Notes: generated by a model from the letters alone, not told the origin. A DNA stretch of 64,000 nt from Notospermus geniculatus (GCA_002633025.1 NMRB01000244.1:347660-411659), one strand, 5' to 3'; positions 33,851-44,834 are shown, numbered from the stretch's first letter. A program made the numbers and translations.

Positions 33851-35104
33851 TCAACTCGTCCTCGCCATCACTGGTACTGGATTGTGAACTGCAGGGCTGT
33901 CCGCAACAGATGTCAGGTTTAGTCCGTTTGGCGGGCTACTGCTTGCTGGGGCGGATAAACCGGGTAGTCCGGCTGCCAGAGACATAGTCCGTAAGGTTGA
34001 ATACATATCTGCGTATGCTGGGTGTGCTGCGGCTAAATGGGGCAAGTAAAATGCTGGTTGAGACATGTGGGATGAACTAGTTGGCAGTGATAGTCCAGGT
34101 CTTAAGGTACCAAGAGGTGACGACGTTGGTGTGGGGGTATCTGAACCCAACAGACGATCAACGGAAAAGTTTGTGGTGGTAGGAACTGGCCGTGACATAG
34201 TCGGACCCGGTGCGATGAGTCCTGCGTAGGGATTGTATCCGTAGCGTAATGCAGTGGCAGCGTGGTGTGCGAGAGGGATCATTGGAGACATGGGCCACAG
34301 TGACGGAGGCTTGTCTGCCCCGAGGGGAAAGCACCCGGGGGTTAGCCTCGGTGGAATGCCCGTCCGTTTGAAAGCGGCCAGGCGGCTTCTACTTGCCGCT
34401 GTCGAACGTCGCCGAAGTTTCCCTGTCGTTCCTCCGATAAATACATCGTCACTTGAAGGATCCAACATCCAGTAGTTACCCTTTCCAGGGTCGTCATAAT
34501 GTCTCGGCACTTTCACAAAACACTTATTCAAACTGAGATTGTGACGAATCGAATTCTGCCACCCCTGCTTGTTCTCGCGATAATATGGAAAGTTCTGCAT
34601 GATAAATTCGTAAATTCCATTCAGAGTGAGTCGTTTTTCTGGGCTGGACCGAATAGCCATCATGATCAGAGCGTTATAACTGAAAGGAGGTTTCTCTCCC
34701 CTGCTATTAGACTTAGTATCCTTATCCTTATCCTTGCAATCCTGTCCTTCAGCGCCCTTTTCACTATCACTGTCCTTAGTCATATCACTTAACGCATTCT
34801 CCTTGTCGTCATCCACGTCTGATAATTTATCATCCGTCAGACCATCAACGGTCTCGACGTCAACACTGACGTCTGCGTCTAGTTCCAAATCGGACACTGC
34901 ATCCTGGGACTCTGGAGATACCGGTCTGTCTCCTTCACGACGATTTTCCTCCAACTCCTCCCCGAGAACACTACTTATCATAAAACTCCGCTTCTGTCGC
35001 GTCGGCTCAGTGGCTTCCAAACGTATCGCCGGATCAGGCATGTAGAGCGGATGCGGAATACTCCTCTCCGACACCGGTAAACCGGGCTGTTGGCTGTCTA
35101 TCAT
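33851..35104 (-). CDS. FoxG: Forkhead box G transcription factor (FoxG / brain factor 1), intronless, complete
   Basis: This encodes a nuclear DNA-binding transcription factor of the FoxG class, which patterns anterior neurectoderm and forebrain in animals where it has been studied (family knowledge). From the first in-frame ATG (35104-35102, A at -3) the protein is 417 aa. The open frame continues upstream to a TAG at 35297-35299 but holds no earlier ATG, so Met at 35104 is the likely start. Residues about 138-232 (34409-34693) are a full forkhead domain with the recognition-helix sequence [16 protein letters not shown], followed by a wing carrying GKLRRRS. Near the N-terminus SFMISSVLG resembles the eh1-like Groucho-binding motif at the same place in other FoxG proteins. 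A second eh1-like motif, FSVDRLL, lies at about 313-319. An acidic Asp/Glu/Ser-rich segment (about 64-130) precedes the forkhead, and a Pro/Ser/Ala-rich tail follows. The single exon matches vertebrate FOXG1. No frameshift is seen. Confidence in class is very high. Confidence 0.97.
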   Translation of the reverse strand: MIDSQQPGLPVSERSIPHPLYMPDPAIRLEATEPTRQKRSFMISSVLGEELEENRREGDRPVSPESQDAVSDLELDADVSVDVETVDGLTDDKLSDVDDDKENALSDMTKDSDSEKGAEGQDCKDKDKDTKSNSRGEKPPFSYNALIMMAIRSSPEKRLTLNGIYEFIMQNFPYYRENKQGWQNSIRHNLSLNKCFVKVPRHYDDPGKGNYWMLDPSSDDVFIGGTTGKLRRRSTAASRSRLAAFKRTGIPPRLTPGCFPLGADKPPSLWPMSPMIPLAHHAATALRYGYNPYAGLIAPGPTMSRPVPTTTNFSVDRLLGSDTPTPTSSPLGTLRPGLSLPTSSSHMSQPAFYLPHLAAAHPAYADMYSTLRTMSLAAGLPGLSAPASSSPPNGLNLTSVADSPAVHNPVPVMARTS

Positions 35105-35186
35105 GCTGAAATCGTGCCTTGCTAAACAGCTGTATCGTTCACGGTGACTCGACTTCAACAACTGATCCACAACGTTGCCGGTGATG

Positions 35187-35290
35187 TCTTTATAGCTACT
35201 ATAATTCCACACAAGTTGCGCGCAGCCAATGAGCGCGTTCCGACTCCGCCTCCTGTTGTTAGGCAGGCGATCATTTTCCTGCCAATCATC
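35187..35290 (-). promoter_or_regulatory. Candidate FoxG core promoter (TATA box and two inverted CCAAT boxes)
   Basis: Read on the minus strand, TATAAA is at 35194-35189, 85 bases upstream of the chosen ATG. Two ATTGG words (inverted CCAAT boxes) lie further upstream at 35226-35230 and 35282-35286 in a locally GC-rich stretch. The spacing would give a start site near 35160 and a short leader. Transcription start is inferred, not seen. Confidence 0.4.
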
Positions 35291-35299
35291 GATCGCCTA

Positions 35300-36031
35300 C
35301 TGCGCTGCGCTATACAATTCAGATCGGGTTAGCCGAATCGCCGATCGAACCCGCTTTTTGCATATTTTTGAGAAAGTAGTGGTGTATTGTCTGTTAAAAT
35401 GCGGGCCACTTGAATCACTGTTCCACTTAATTACTCCGGAAGGTTGGTCCTCGTAGCATGTCATTACAATTTTAATAACAAACTAGAATCTCATATCATA
35501 GTCATGAGGGAATATCAATGCCGTCACGGGGTAATTTGAAACCAAAAAAAGATTAGTTTGTATCCAGTTGGCGCTGAGTGTAACTGCATATTTTTCTGTT
35601 ATTTTAGTACTTTTTCCTGATTTCAGTTAGAATCCAATATACATGTATACATTTAATGTGTCTTTAAGGAATTGCAGCATTTATAATACACTAGAAATAC
35701 TAGCGGCAATAATGTACATTTATATCCAACGTCAGTGTCCATCTATTGTTGGAAATTCAAAGCGCCTCCGCACTGACGTTCATTTGTTCGTCCTGTAAAA
35801 AAAGGCTGAGTGTTCACAATTTATTTGTTTGCGTGAAATTAATTCGTTTTTAAAAAAAGTCGACAACGGGCTGGAATTTGAATTCCTACCAATAGTTTTG
35901 TTTCCTAGATACACCAGCCTATAAAAAGTATCCGATATTTCTCGATTAAGTGCGTTTAGGCTCATGCCGTGCGATTTACCACTGGTTTTTTTGTAGCGGA
36001 GGGTCGAAAATGTCGTTCTTTTCATAACCAT
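35300..36031. other. 5' flank of FoxG, unannotated
   Basis: No gene or clear repeat. Distal FoxG control sequence is possible but not demonstrable here. Confidence 0.35.
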
Positions 36032-36033
36032 TA

Positions 36034-36151
36034 GGGAGGTTTCGCAAGCGCCCGGTTAGGCCATACGACGACGTTTATCTATTGTTTTGGTATACCCACA
36101 CAATAGATAAACGTTGTCGTAGGGCCTAACCGGGCGCTAGCGAAACCTCCC
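36034..36151. mobile_element. GGGAGG-ended hairpin MITE (family with TA flanks), interior type 2
   Basis: GGGAGGTTTCGCAAGCGCCC pairs with the right arm; ACAATAGATAAACG and CGTTTATCTATTGT form the inner stem. TA lies directly on both sides. Confidence 0.85.
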
Positions 36152-36327
36152 TAATATCGTCAAAATCCGATGACAAACATGCAGAAATTATAAGAATATG
36201 AAACAGAAGTCGCGTTCAGTGATTAACCTTACATTTATGGAAACAAATAGGTTTTACCTTTTTCGAACTTAAAGAAAGGAAATCATTGAATCTTGAGTAA
36301 AGGTTGAATGATGTCATATTCATGACC

Positions 36328-36359
36328 NNNNNNNNNNNNNNNNNNNNNNNNNNNNNNNN
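36328..36359. other. Assembly gap (32 N)
   Basis: A run of N before a poly-C tract. The equivalent place in copy B reads through as TCCCCCCCCACCACC. Confidence 0.99.
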
Positions 36360-36809
36360 CCCCCCCCCCCCACCACCACCATCAGAAATCTGTCACACAG
36401 GCATACGGCAGGGCCAACACAATGAACGAATTATTTGGGCGGATACGTTTATCAAAAGAAAGAAGCAAAGAAAAAAGCAACACCCTTAATTCATTTTGCT
36501 GTAAAGAAACTAAACTCAATATACATGCACAATCAAACAATTTGGCGATTTCGTGTATTTACGGGCTCTGAACACCGGACCGACTACCGGCGCCCTCTTG
36601 TGTATCCATCGGAAGTACCGGTACGGTGCAGTCCGATTCACTTCTATATTCGGAGCTCACTGGATTTTCCTTGGAACAGTCATGACAGTCTCGTTTCACA
36701 GCCAACGCACGAATAAAACTAAATTTGAAATGTTTATATCATCATTGAAAATATAATGCTATTGAATTAGAGAAAATGATATTTAAAACTTATAATATAC
36801 TGATCAATA

Positions 36810-37030
36810 CAGTAAACTCGAGTTTAAACCACCGGTTCATTATGTTCATAAGCACAGTCACCCAAAGTAGGGTCAGTTTCACCCTAGGCCTTAAGCAACT
36901 ATTCATTCCATCACGTGGTTGTGATCGTACAACCAATTCCAGCCATTCAGCGTAATAGTTTTTGTTTTATTCACTCCCATTTCGACTGTGGGTGTGCTTA
37001 TGAACCGGTGGTTTAAACTCGAGTTTACTG
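36810..37030. mobile_element. 221-bp Tc1/mariner-like MITE with TA TSD and a visible empty site
   Basis: The ends CAGTAAACTCGAGTTTAAAC and its complement are flanked by TA. The second copy of this segment (near 37880) lacks the element and has a single TA, which proves the boundaries and target duplication. Confidence 0.93.
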
Positions 37031-37418
37031 TATATTAAACGAATGACTAGCCTGCCCTGAACAAAATTGTACAAGTAGACGTAGACAAGTAAGAATATAA
37101 TAAGTATACTGTCATGATGACTGTTGGGCTAAATGGTTAGTTGTCACATGGACGCCCTTTTATGGTGATATTTTCATGTCCATTGGCTAATCGTTTTTGA
37201 TATGGTTACGACTGGTTAGTACATGTAAGTAGCCTACTGCACTTAGGCTATCAGCTGGTGTTTTGGCTCATGATTTAAGTTGTAACCGTGAGCAGGCTTG
37301 TTACTAAAACCAGAGGGAAGTGTTACTGACATCCATAGCCCAGGGGCCCAGGAAATTCAGGCCCTGGGGCAACCTTGCAACAAAAAATACATGTTTTTTT
37401 CTGATAAATTATCCANAT

Positions 37419-38263
37419 ATCATATTCATGACCTCCCCCCCCACCACCACCACCAGAAATCTGTCACACAGGCATGGCAGGGCCAACACAATGAACGAAT
37501 TATTTGGGCGGATACGTTTATCAAAAGAAAGAAGCAAAGAAAAAAGCAACACCCTTAATTCATTTTGCTGTAAAGAAACTAAACTCAATATACGTGCACA
37601 ATCAAACAATTTGGCGATTTCGTGTATTTACGGGCTCTGAACACCGGACCGACTACCGGCGCCCTCTTGTGTATCCATCGGAAGTACCGGTACGGTGCAG
37701 TCCGATTCACTTCTGTATTCGGAGCTCACTGGATTTTCCTTGGAACAGTCATGACAGTCTCGTTTCACAGCCAACGCACGAATAAAACTAAATTTGAAAT
37801 GTTTATATCATCATTGAAAATATAATGCTATTGAATTAGAGAAAATGATATTTAAAACTTATAATATACTGATTAATATATTAAACGAATGACTAGCCTG
37901 CCCTGAACAAAATTGTACAAGTAGACGTAGACAAGTAAGAATATAATATACTGTCATGATGACTGTTGAGCTAAATGGTTAGTTGTCACATGGACGCCCT
38001 TTTATGGTGATATTTTCATGTCCATTGGCTAATCTTTTTTGATATTGTTACGACTGGTTAGTACATGTACATGTAAGTAGCCTACTGCACTTAGGCTATC
38101 AGCTGGTGTTTTGGCTCATGATTTAAGTTGTAACCGTGAGCAGGCTTGTTACTAAAACCAGAGGGAAGTGTTACTGACATCCACAGCCCAGAGGCCCAGG
38201 AAATTCAGGCCCTGGGGCAACCTTGCAACAAAAAATACATGTTTTTTTCTGATAAATTATCCA
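37419..38263. repeat. Direct duplication, copy B (empty site)
   Basis: It starts just after the N at 37416 and continues to ATCCA before unique sequence. It lacks the 221-bp MITE. Confidence 0.92.
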
Positions 38264-38414
38264 GCTGTTGTGATATGATTCTGCAGTGAGAAAGTACATT
38301 TAATAGACAACAAAGATTTTCCGGTGGTTCATTTTTCCAAATTGCTGTTACGTTGGAAATTTTCATTGGATAAAAAAGACATATGAAATTTTAGCACTGC
38401 TCTAGGTAGGCTTT

Positions 38415-38543
38415 GGGTCGTATGCACGGGTCGAACTTTAGCCAAAAGTATAGCTTAAGTTAGACTTTCTCTGGCTTAAAGCATTGAGAAAAGTCAGACT
38501 TTAATGAAAGTGTGGCTGAAGTCCGACCCGTGCATTCGGGCCC
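38415..38543. mobile_element. GGGTCGTATGCACGGGTC hairpin MITE
   Basis: GGGTCGTATGCACGGGTCG pairs with CGACCCGTGCATTCGGGCCC; the inner stem is GTTAGACTTT with AAAGTCAGAC-type complement. The terminal word matches 22378-22526. Confidence 0.78.
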
Positions 38544-39286
38544 CCTTTGTCCCACAAATTTCACGGCTTTGATAATGAGGGTTCTAAACTGCAGGCCTGA
38601 TTTATACATTTTTTTAGTCAGCAGGTACAAATGATAAGATTCATTCTGTTTGCGTTTTAGACAGTAGATATTATTCACCTGCAGGGCATGCTGTGGGTAT
38701 GGGGCGCCACCGTCGCTCACCTGGGACGGGAGTGATAGAATATTAAATATGCAGCCATCTCAGAATAAAATACCAAGATACGAGAAACGGACAACTATTC
38801 GGCCATGTTGATACATATTCGATAGTCAGTACGTCATGAGCCCATCCTGGGGCCTACACTTCCTTCCCTATCTCTTGATGCCGTGAAATTATCGCTGGGC
38901 TAAGAGCATCAAGTGCAGTTTGCTGATAGTAAGACCAGTTTCGAGCAAACAAGCGATAAATGACCATCGTGGTCATCAACGATGACAGGTCTTCAGCGAA
39001 ACCAGCATGACTTGGCCTCTTCCATCTAACTCTATTGATTGCTTTGAAACGATATTTTCCTTTATGATTATTAAACTGAGTGATGTGCCGTGTATACCTA
39101 TTTGAAACGCGTTTTTTTGAAAGGAAAGACAACCCAGTAAAGCCACACTCATTAATGAATGTCAAAATTTATAGGTGTCTATTTTGGACCGTCGCGTCAC
39201 GGTGAAGATAGTGTTACCCAATGGAACCCTATTGTCTGTGGCATCGGTCCTTGCTGTAGACATTGTTGTCGAAGACAATGTGATAT
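38544..39286. other. Unannotated sequence
   Basis: No supported gene; a small stem CATTGT…ACAATG lies at about 39261-39280. Confidence 0.35.
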
Positions 39287-39288
39287 TA

Positions 39289-39437
39289 GGGAGGTTTCGA
39301 AATCAATCGATAAACGTAAAGGTTAACGACAACGTTATTTTTGTACCGAAAATGCAATATAAAATCTGGTTAATGTGTAGTACGAAAAATAACGTTGTCG
39401 TAAAGTTTACGTTTATCGTTTAATTTCGAAACCTCCC
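39289..39437. mobile_element. GGGAGG-ended hairpin MITE (TA flanks), interior type 3
   Basis: GGGAGGTTTCGAAATC pairs with the right end, and inner arms carry GACAACGTTATTTTTGTAC and GTACGAAAAATAACGTTGTC. TA directly flanks both sides. Confidence 0.84.
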
Positions 39438-39439
39438 TA

Positions 39440-40325
39440 GTTTCACGGATTCCCTCCCGAAACGCCATCAAACGACATGGTTTCTGCATAGTATTACGTA
39501 GTCTTTGTGAATTGACCAAGTGATCATTTCATACATACAGCTAAGACAGCGAACGTGCAACGTGTCTGCAAAACGACCCAAAAGCGCCCTCTTTTAATTT
39601 TCCTCGATACTATCGCAAAGATGCCTACCGTAAAGTTCTTTCTGAAGGCCTATAACACACAATGCATTTTTTTCTTCAGTTTGTCTTATGAATCCGACCA
39701 AAACGCATCGTGTAGACTTCAACTCTTCAATAGGCAACAATGCTGCGAAGGATTTCGGGAGTACAAACATCCACCGCCTCCGTGACCTGTGGAGCAGTTG
39801 AGTGGTCCCCCTCCCTCCCCACGCATACGCACACGCCCTGTATTGAATCATTCAGAGGCAGCTTTCGACGGAAGGATCTGGGAGAAATACCTAGGCCCCG
39901 TCTTGCATATTGGGCTATAACATTGTGGAAGGAAGTTAGGGTACATTCAAGCAGCAAGATCTTTGCAAATGTAATTGTATAATCATATGTTGAGAAAAGC
40001 TAAAAGTTATGGTGTTGATGATCAGTATAAATTTAGAAATTAGTAAATGGTTTGACGGTGACAGATGTTAAATTTGTCATTGTTTTATAAAGAGAATCGC
40101 TTTACGTGCAATTACAGTACGTCACACGACCAAAAAATAGGACCCAGAGGTCGATTCTAATTGGCTCGTAAACGTATTAGATCAAATGTCATAGATAGTA
40201 TTTGCTTACAAAATTCGATTCGTCGAAGAATGAATTGGAAATAGATACGGAAAATTAGATTGTATTGTGTTTTTTTTCAAATGCCTAGGGGATGAGTAAT
40301 TGATCTTTAACCTAACAGTAACTTC
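39440..40325. other. Unannotated sequence
   Basis: No supported gene. Confidence 0.35.
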
Positions 40326-40520
40326 TACAGGGTGAGCCAGGAAAACTTTCCCAGCCATCCACCCATGGACTAGATTTGGATTGAACTGATTAGGCCTACA
40401 GCAGAATTGTAATTGGGTATTACATGTCGGACCACCAAAGGCTGTGCTCAATTTTCAAGGCACTTGCATAACACCCAAGTGCACTGACCGCCATCCACCC
40501 CTTTCAAGACTGGCTGGCAA

Positions 40521-40894
40521 TAGCTACGGTTACACCTGTTCAAAATACCCGTGTTTTTCCAGACCCATGTCAAACCCATGTGTACGAAACGCCCAGGGAA
40601 AGGTCACACTACATGTACGTATTCATCGTAGTTTACAAGTCCGGCGACAGATGAGCTGCATGCACTCTTCCCACACTTCCACTCAGTGTTCCGCCCATGC
40701 TTACCACGCAACCGAACCCAGCGCCATCTTTCGCCCTGCTAAGAACTAACCAAAACACGGGGATTTCGAAAAAACACGGTGAGCTTGCCGTGTTTCAAAA
40801 ACCCGTGTTTTTCAGAGACGGGTTTCTTGAAGCCCGGCAATTCACAGGGGTGACCGCAAAAACCCGGGGAATTTATGCTGTGTAACCACGGCTA
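40521..40894. mobile_element. TAGCTACGGTTACACC MITE, copy 1 (nested)
   Basis: The ends TAGCTACGGTTACAC and GTGTAACCACGGCTA pair. The interior holds several AAAACACGG/CCGTGTTTT words in both orientations. Confidence 0.82.
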
Positions 40895-40995
40895 TTAACT
40901 TCTCTGAACCCATCTCATTTCAGGTACAAAATACTGTTTAGTTGTGTTTAATGTGTCACAACTGCTCGATTAGGCTTATTTATGAGCCTTCTCAG

Positions 40996-41374
40996 TAGCT
41001 ACGGTTACACCTGTTGAAAATACCCGTGTTTTTCCAGACCCGTGTCAAAAAAGTGTGTACGCAGAGCCCGGCGAGGGGCCACACTACTACATTGTAGTTA
41101 AGTAGCCCGGCGACAGGTGCGCTGCATGCACTGACTCTTCGGGCATTTCTGTATTGGCATACATTGTTGGAGGCGCGAAAACGACGTCACATAATGGTTG
41201 CGCCATCTGTAGCCGTGCTGAGAACTAACGAAAACACGGGGATTTCGAAAAGCACTGCGAGCTTGCCGTGTTTCAAAAACCCGTGTTATTAAGACACGGA
41301 TTTCTTGAAGCCCGGCAATTCATAGATGCGACAGCAAAAAACCCCGGAGATTTTATGTAGTGTAACCACGGCTA
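40996..41374. mobile_element. TAGCTACGGTTACACC MITE, copy 2 (nested, same orientation)
   Basis: Aligns end to end with copy 1 in direct orientation, with scattered substitutions and indels. Both lie in the same host element. Confidence 0.82.
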
Positions 41375-41627
41375 TTGAACCAAATCATCAATAGACCGGG
41401 CCTACTACATGTACTTCTGAGGGAAATTGATATCAATTTAACAGCCTTGTGTCAGGATAATAATTGGCCCTTGTGGGGAAAATTTTCCTGGCTCGCCCTG
41501 TAGATTTTCCAAATGAAGATCGCGGGTAGTGTTTGGGCGTTTCCCCTATTCAGGGATTGAACGGTTACACCAAACAATGAAAAAGGTAATGCCAGGAGTT
41601 ATTAAAGGCCCGTTAACCCCTTTATTC

Positions 41628-41825
41628 GACTACTCGCAGGGTGCTGATGGACGCCTCGTCTAACATAGGCCATTGAACCATCTTTTTTTGAAGATGGGGA
41701 TTTGACCTAGTGGTTAAGGCGTGCTGCCCCTTAGTGCTTGCGATTGGTGCATAATGCGAGGGTCCGTGGGTTCGAATCTGGTAGGAAGCGATGTCTTTCA
41801 CCTTAGAAACCCGTTTCTATTTCAT
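41628..41825 (+). mobile_element. tRNA-headed SINE, copy 1 (most complete)
   Basis: TAGTGGTTAAGGCGTGCTG serves as a pol III A-box-like segment and GGTTCGAATCT as the B box. The tail runs GGTAGGAAGC…TCTTTCACCTTAGAAACC to TTTCTATTTCAT. The tail is shared by all four copies and is not poly-A. Confidence 0.82.
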
Positions 41826-42266
41826 GTTCTTTAAATGCAAGATGGCGTGATTATCGTCCGGTCGTCAACAGGTGCAGTTTCCAATGACTGAATACGAAAA
41901 CTGGCGAAGCATCTAAAAGCACAGCTAAAAGCTGATGAAATAAATGTATTATCAAAGTAATGCACATTGATAACGTTAATATAGAAGGTGGAGAATTGCA
42001 TGGTTCAAACATAAAGGAAAACGCACTGCCGGGGATGAAGCCAGCGCTGGGCGTCAAAGGTGCAACTATAGGCCTACATGTACATGTATATACAGTCGCG
42101 CGTCATATATATAATAATGGACGTACTTTACACGACAGACGTCATCCTCAGTACTACGACGTCATGACGTCCGAATATTAGGTTGATTGGATATATAACA
42201 ACAACGCAACATGCGGTACACTAGACGGTTTGTTTTACGCGTAAAACGCAAAACGTCAAAGTGTCG
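41826..42266. other. Unannotated sequence
   Basis: No gene; ACGTCATGACGT palindrome near 42160-42172. Confidence 0.35.
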
Positions 42267-42516
42267 AATATATACTCTAAATTCCCACTTACATGTACCT
42301 GTCCCATTCCTGAACTCGGAAAAAATGACCAAATCCTAAGTTGAAGATATCGCACCGCTGTCACTCTTTGCCAGGCTCGGGAGTGGGACAAGTAAGTGGA
42401 CAGGACATTACTCTTTTTGACCATACTCCCACCCCATTACATGTATCTTCAACTCAGGATTTAGTCATTTTTTCCTAGTTCAGGAATGGGACAGGTAAGT
42501 GGGAATTTAGAGTATG
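42267..42516. mobile_element. ACTCTAAATTCCCACTTAC element, copy 2 (uninterrupted)
   Basis: The arms 42267-42348 and 42440-42516 pair (ATGACCAAATCCTAAGTTG with its near-complement). Uninterrupted reference for 16997-17844. Confidence 0.82.
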
Positions 42517-42590
42517 AAACATGACTGTAGGCCTATATGCAATGCAATCAGGGATTTTTCAAAGGAAGTTTCAAAACTGTAGGGAAGGTA

Positions 42591-43300
42591 GGTAGTATCC
42601 ATTCTATGGATTGAGTCCAAATGGACTGAGTAACTTGGACCGAGTGCCAAAATGTGAAAAATGCACGAAACAAGCCGTTTTGTAGGAAATATGAAAGGAT
42701 ACTGCTTAGATACTGAAAAGCGTACGAAAGCAACAGAATAAGCAGAAAAAAGCGAGTTTTAGTGAGTTATGTTCCACTTACAGTCTGCATTTTAGAATCA
42801 ACACTTCTGGGTATTGGTATTTCCAGGAAATATCGTGGGGACGAGGTAGCCCCAATTTGAGTGCAGAGTGCGGTATTGGATCAGACACCTTATCTACACT
42901 CAGGCGTGGCGGGGGCATTGCTTGCCTGGCGGCTAATAATGTTTGACCTTGGAACGAGGTTGCAAAATTCCCAGCATCACATTCCGTGAATCGTCACCTC
43001 GAAAGGCGTGCCACATGACGTGACGTCGTCATGTTTTGTTACTACATGTATTCATCTGTTTATAGACTGAGTGCGGAGTGCTATTGGGTTGAGGTAACTT
43101 GGGGATTTTAGGTCAGCTCAGCGAAGAACAAAATTTTATAGTTTTGTTTTTCTTAACTCTTTTACGTTCTACATACTGAAGATAACCATTTCTTACCAAT
43201 TTATGGTGATAACATTCATTATTATTGTTTATATCTTTTTTTGGCACTCAGTCCAAGTTACTCAGTCCATTTGGACTCGATCCATAAAATGGATACTACC
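42591..43300. mobile_element. 710-bp TIR element with 9-bp TSD (Mutator-like)
   Basis: The ends GGTAGTATCCATTCTATGG and CCATAAAATGGATACTACC pair; arms of about 60 bases contain repeated GGACTGAGT/GGACCGAGT units. GGGAAGGTA flanks it at 42582-42590 and 43301-43309. Confidence 0.87.
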
Positions 43301-43420
43301 GGGAAGGTAGGCCTACATTATTACGACAACGGGTGACGGCACGAATGACCTCATAAGTTCATCATTTCTTTGATATCATACCCACTTCTGTATAATTCCT
43401 CGGAAAATAAACATCTTCTG

Positions 43421-43612
43421 TGGCGTCATCAAAATTATTCCCGTGCAGATGTCGTCCAAGTACCATATGACGTAATTTTACCCCTCTATGACGTGTCCGA
43501 AAAACTGACCACATGATATTATGTGGCGTCATGGAATATTAACGCAGATGTAAGATGTAATGCAAGTACATGACGTCATTTAAGTCTGTGTGACGTGTTC
43601 GAACGAGACGAT
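43421..43612. repeat. Two diverged tandem units rich in ATGACGT (CRE-like) words
   Basis: TGTGGCGTCAT starts each unit (43421, 43523). TATGACGTGTCCGA and TGTGACGTGTTCGA occupy matching places, as do GCAGATGT and CAAGTAC. One full TGACGTCA lies at about 43571. Confidence 0.6.
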
Positions 43613-43984
43613 GATTTCATCTACGGCTACGTGTCCTTGGCGCACCCGCAGAAAAACTCAGCTGAGAACTTTGATGCCTGATCTAAAAATATCTGCAAGA
43701 TTATTTTTAGTTCGAACGATGATTGCCGTTTGATACCTATCACGTGACTAAGCAATTACTCGATCAATTGGTGACGTACCGTATTATTGATTGATTCCAT
43801 TACTTCAAAGCATCCTCGTGTATAAACTCATGAGTAACTTCAAATGATAAAATTAGCTCAAACTAAACAAAGGAATGGGTTCTACATTGGAGATATCGAT
43901 GTTGCCAGCGTCCGAATGGCTATTTCTAACTAAGTATACGCTAGCGGATCTTGTCTTGTAGCATATGCCTTTTGTATATACTCT

Positions 43985-44330
43985 CAGGGGCGGATCTAGG
44001 ATTTTGGCAACGGGAGAGGGATTCATAAGTACATTATGTAGGAATATGCAATGAAAAAATGATTAGGGTCTGTTATCCGAAGCCACTTTACGGTGGTGCT
44101 ACTCATGTCAACGAGTCAAAGAGGCCCACGCCCCGACGGGGGGTCTGGGGGGGGGGCATCCCCCAGGAAAATATTAAAATCTAGATGCTCTGAGACGCGT
44201 CCTGGGGTATTTTCCTGTGACGTTTTGTTCCTAAAAACCACGTCCGAAATCAGTGTTTTGATGTCAACGTAAGCCAGAAATCTTTGACCTATCATGGTTG
44301 CACTGACTCGTTTCATGCAGGGGAGGGACC
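43985..44330. mobile_element. hAT-like remnant (CAGGGGCGGATCTAGG end)
   Basis: CAGGGGCGGATCTAGGATTT is a typical hAT terminal repeat (family knowledge). A GGGGGGTCTGGGGGGGGGGC stretch follows. The matching right end was not found. Confidence 0.4.
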
Positions 44331-44334
44331 ATAA

Positions 44335-44474
44335 AGCTGCATTTAGCTGACACGCGGAATGCGTATTGCGGAACGCGGAAGCGGAAAATGCAATGCATTT
44401 TCCCATACAACATATCTTTCCGCCAGGGTTTCCGCGTCCCTATACCGCATTCCGCGTGTCAGCTAAATGCAGCT
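44335..44474. mobile_element. AGCTGCATTTAGC hairpin MITE
   Basis: AGCTGCATTTAGCTGACACG pairs with CGTGTCAGCTAAATGCAGCT. The flanks are TAA and TTA. Inner arms carry repeated GCGGAA words. Confidence 0.8.
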
Positions 44475-44834
44475 TTAGGCTCTGAGGGGGGTTTACAAAG
44501 GGGGCAGAATAATTGTACTGGGCACTATTGGTCGTTTAGCAATCGGCCCTGTCCTCCATCCAACGCGTTGGATGCTATCAATGCCGTGGGGACACCACCT
44601 TTGTATATGCTCCGAACTCCTCTTTAAACCAGAAATGCTTTTTTTTAAAAATGGTCACCGCGGCCGCCAAGGGGAGTATCGAACCCCCCGACCCCCCCCC
44701 CCCCATACCCGCACATGAACTCCAGTGGCTATTTGGCAAGCAAAATGCTTGCCAATACAGAAATTGGTCTTAGATGGCAAGAAAACAATAGACCACCGGT
44801 CATCATGGGCCAATGAAACACCAAGCTGCCAGCT

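Larger units (their letters stand above)
36313..37415. repeat. Direct duplication, copy A (carries the 221-bp insertion)
   Basis: This matches 37419-38263 from TCATATTCATGACC to AAATTATCCA apart from a MITE insertion, an N-run (36328-36359) and small differences. It ends exactly at the N at 37416. Confidence 0.92.
40328..41500. mobile_element. CAGGGTGAGCC Tc1/mariner-like element with TA TSD, host of two MITEs
   Basis: The ends CAGGGTGAGCCAGGAAAA and TTTTCCTGGCTCGCCCTG pair. TA directly flanks (40326-40327, 41501-41502). The ends resemble 6847-7613. No transposase frame is visible. Confidence 0.8.

Noticed and set aside
36435-37785. Two nearly identical 93-codon frames
   Set aside because: Again a product of the duplicated contig ends around 37416; no domain recognised.
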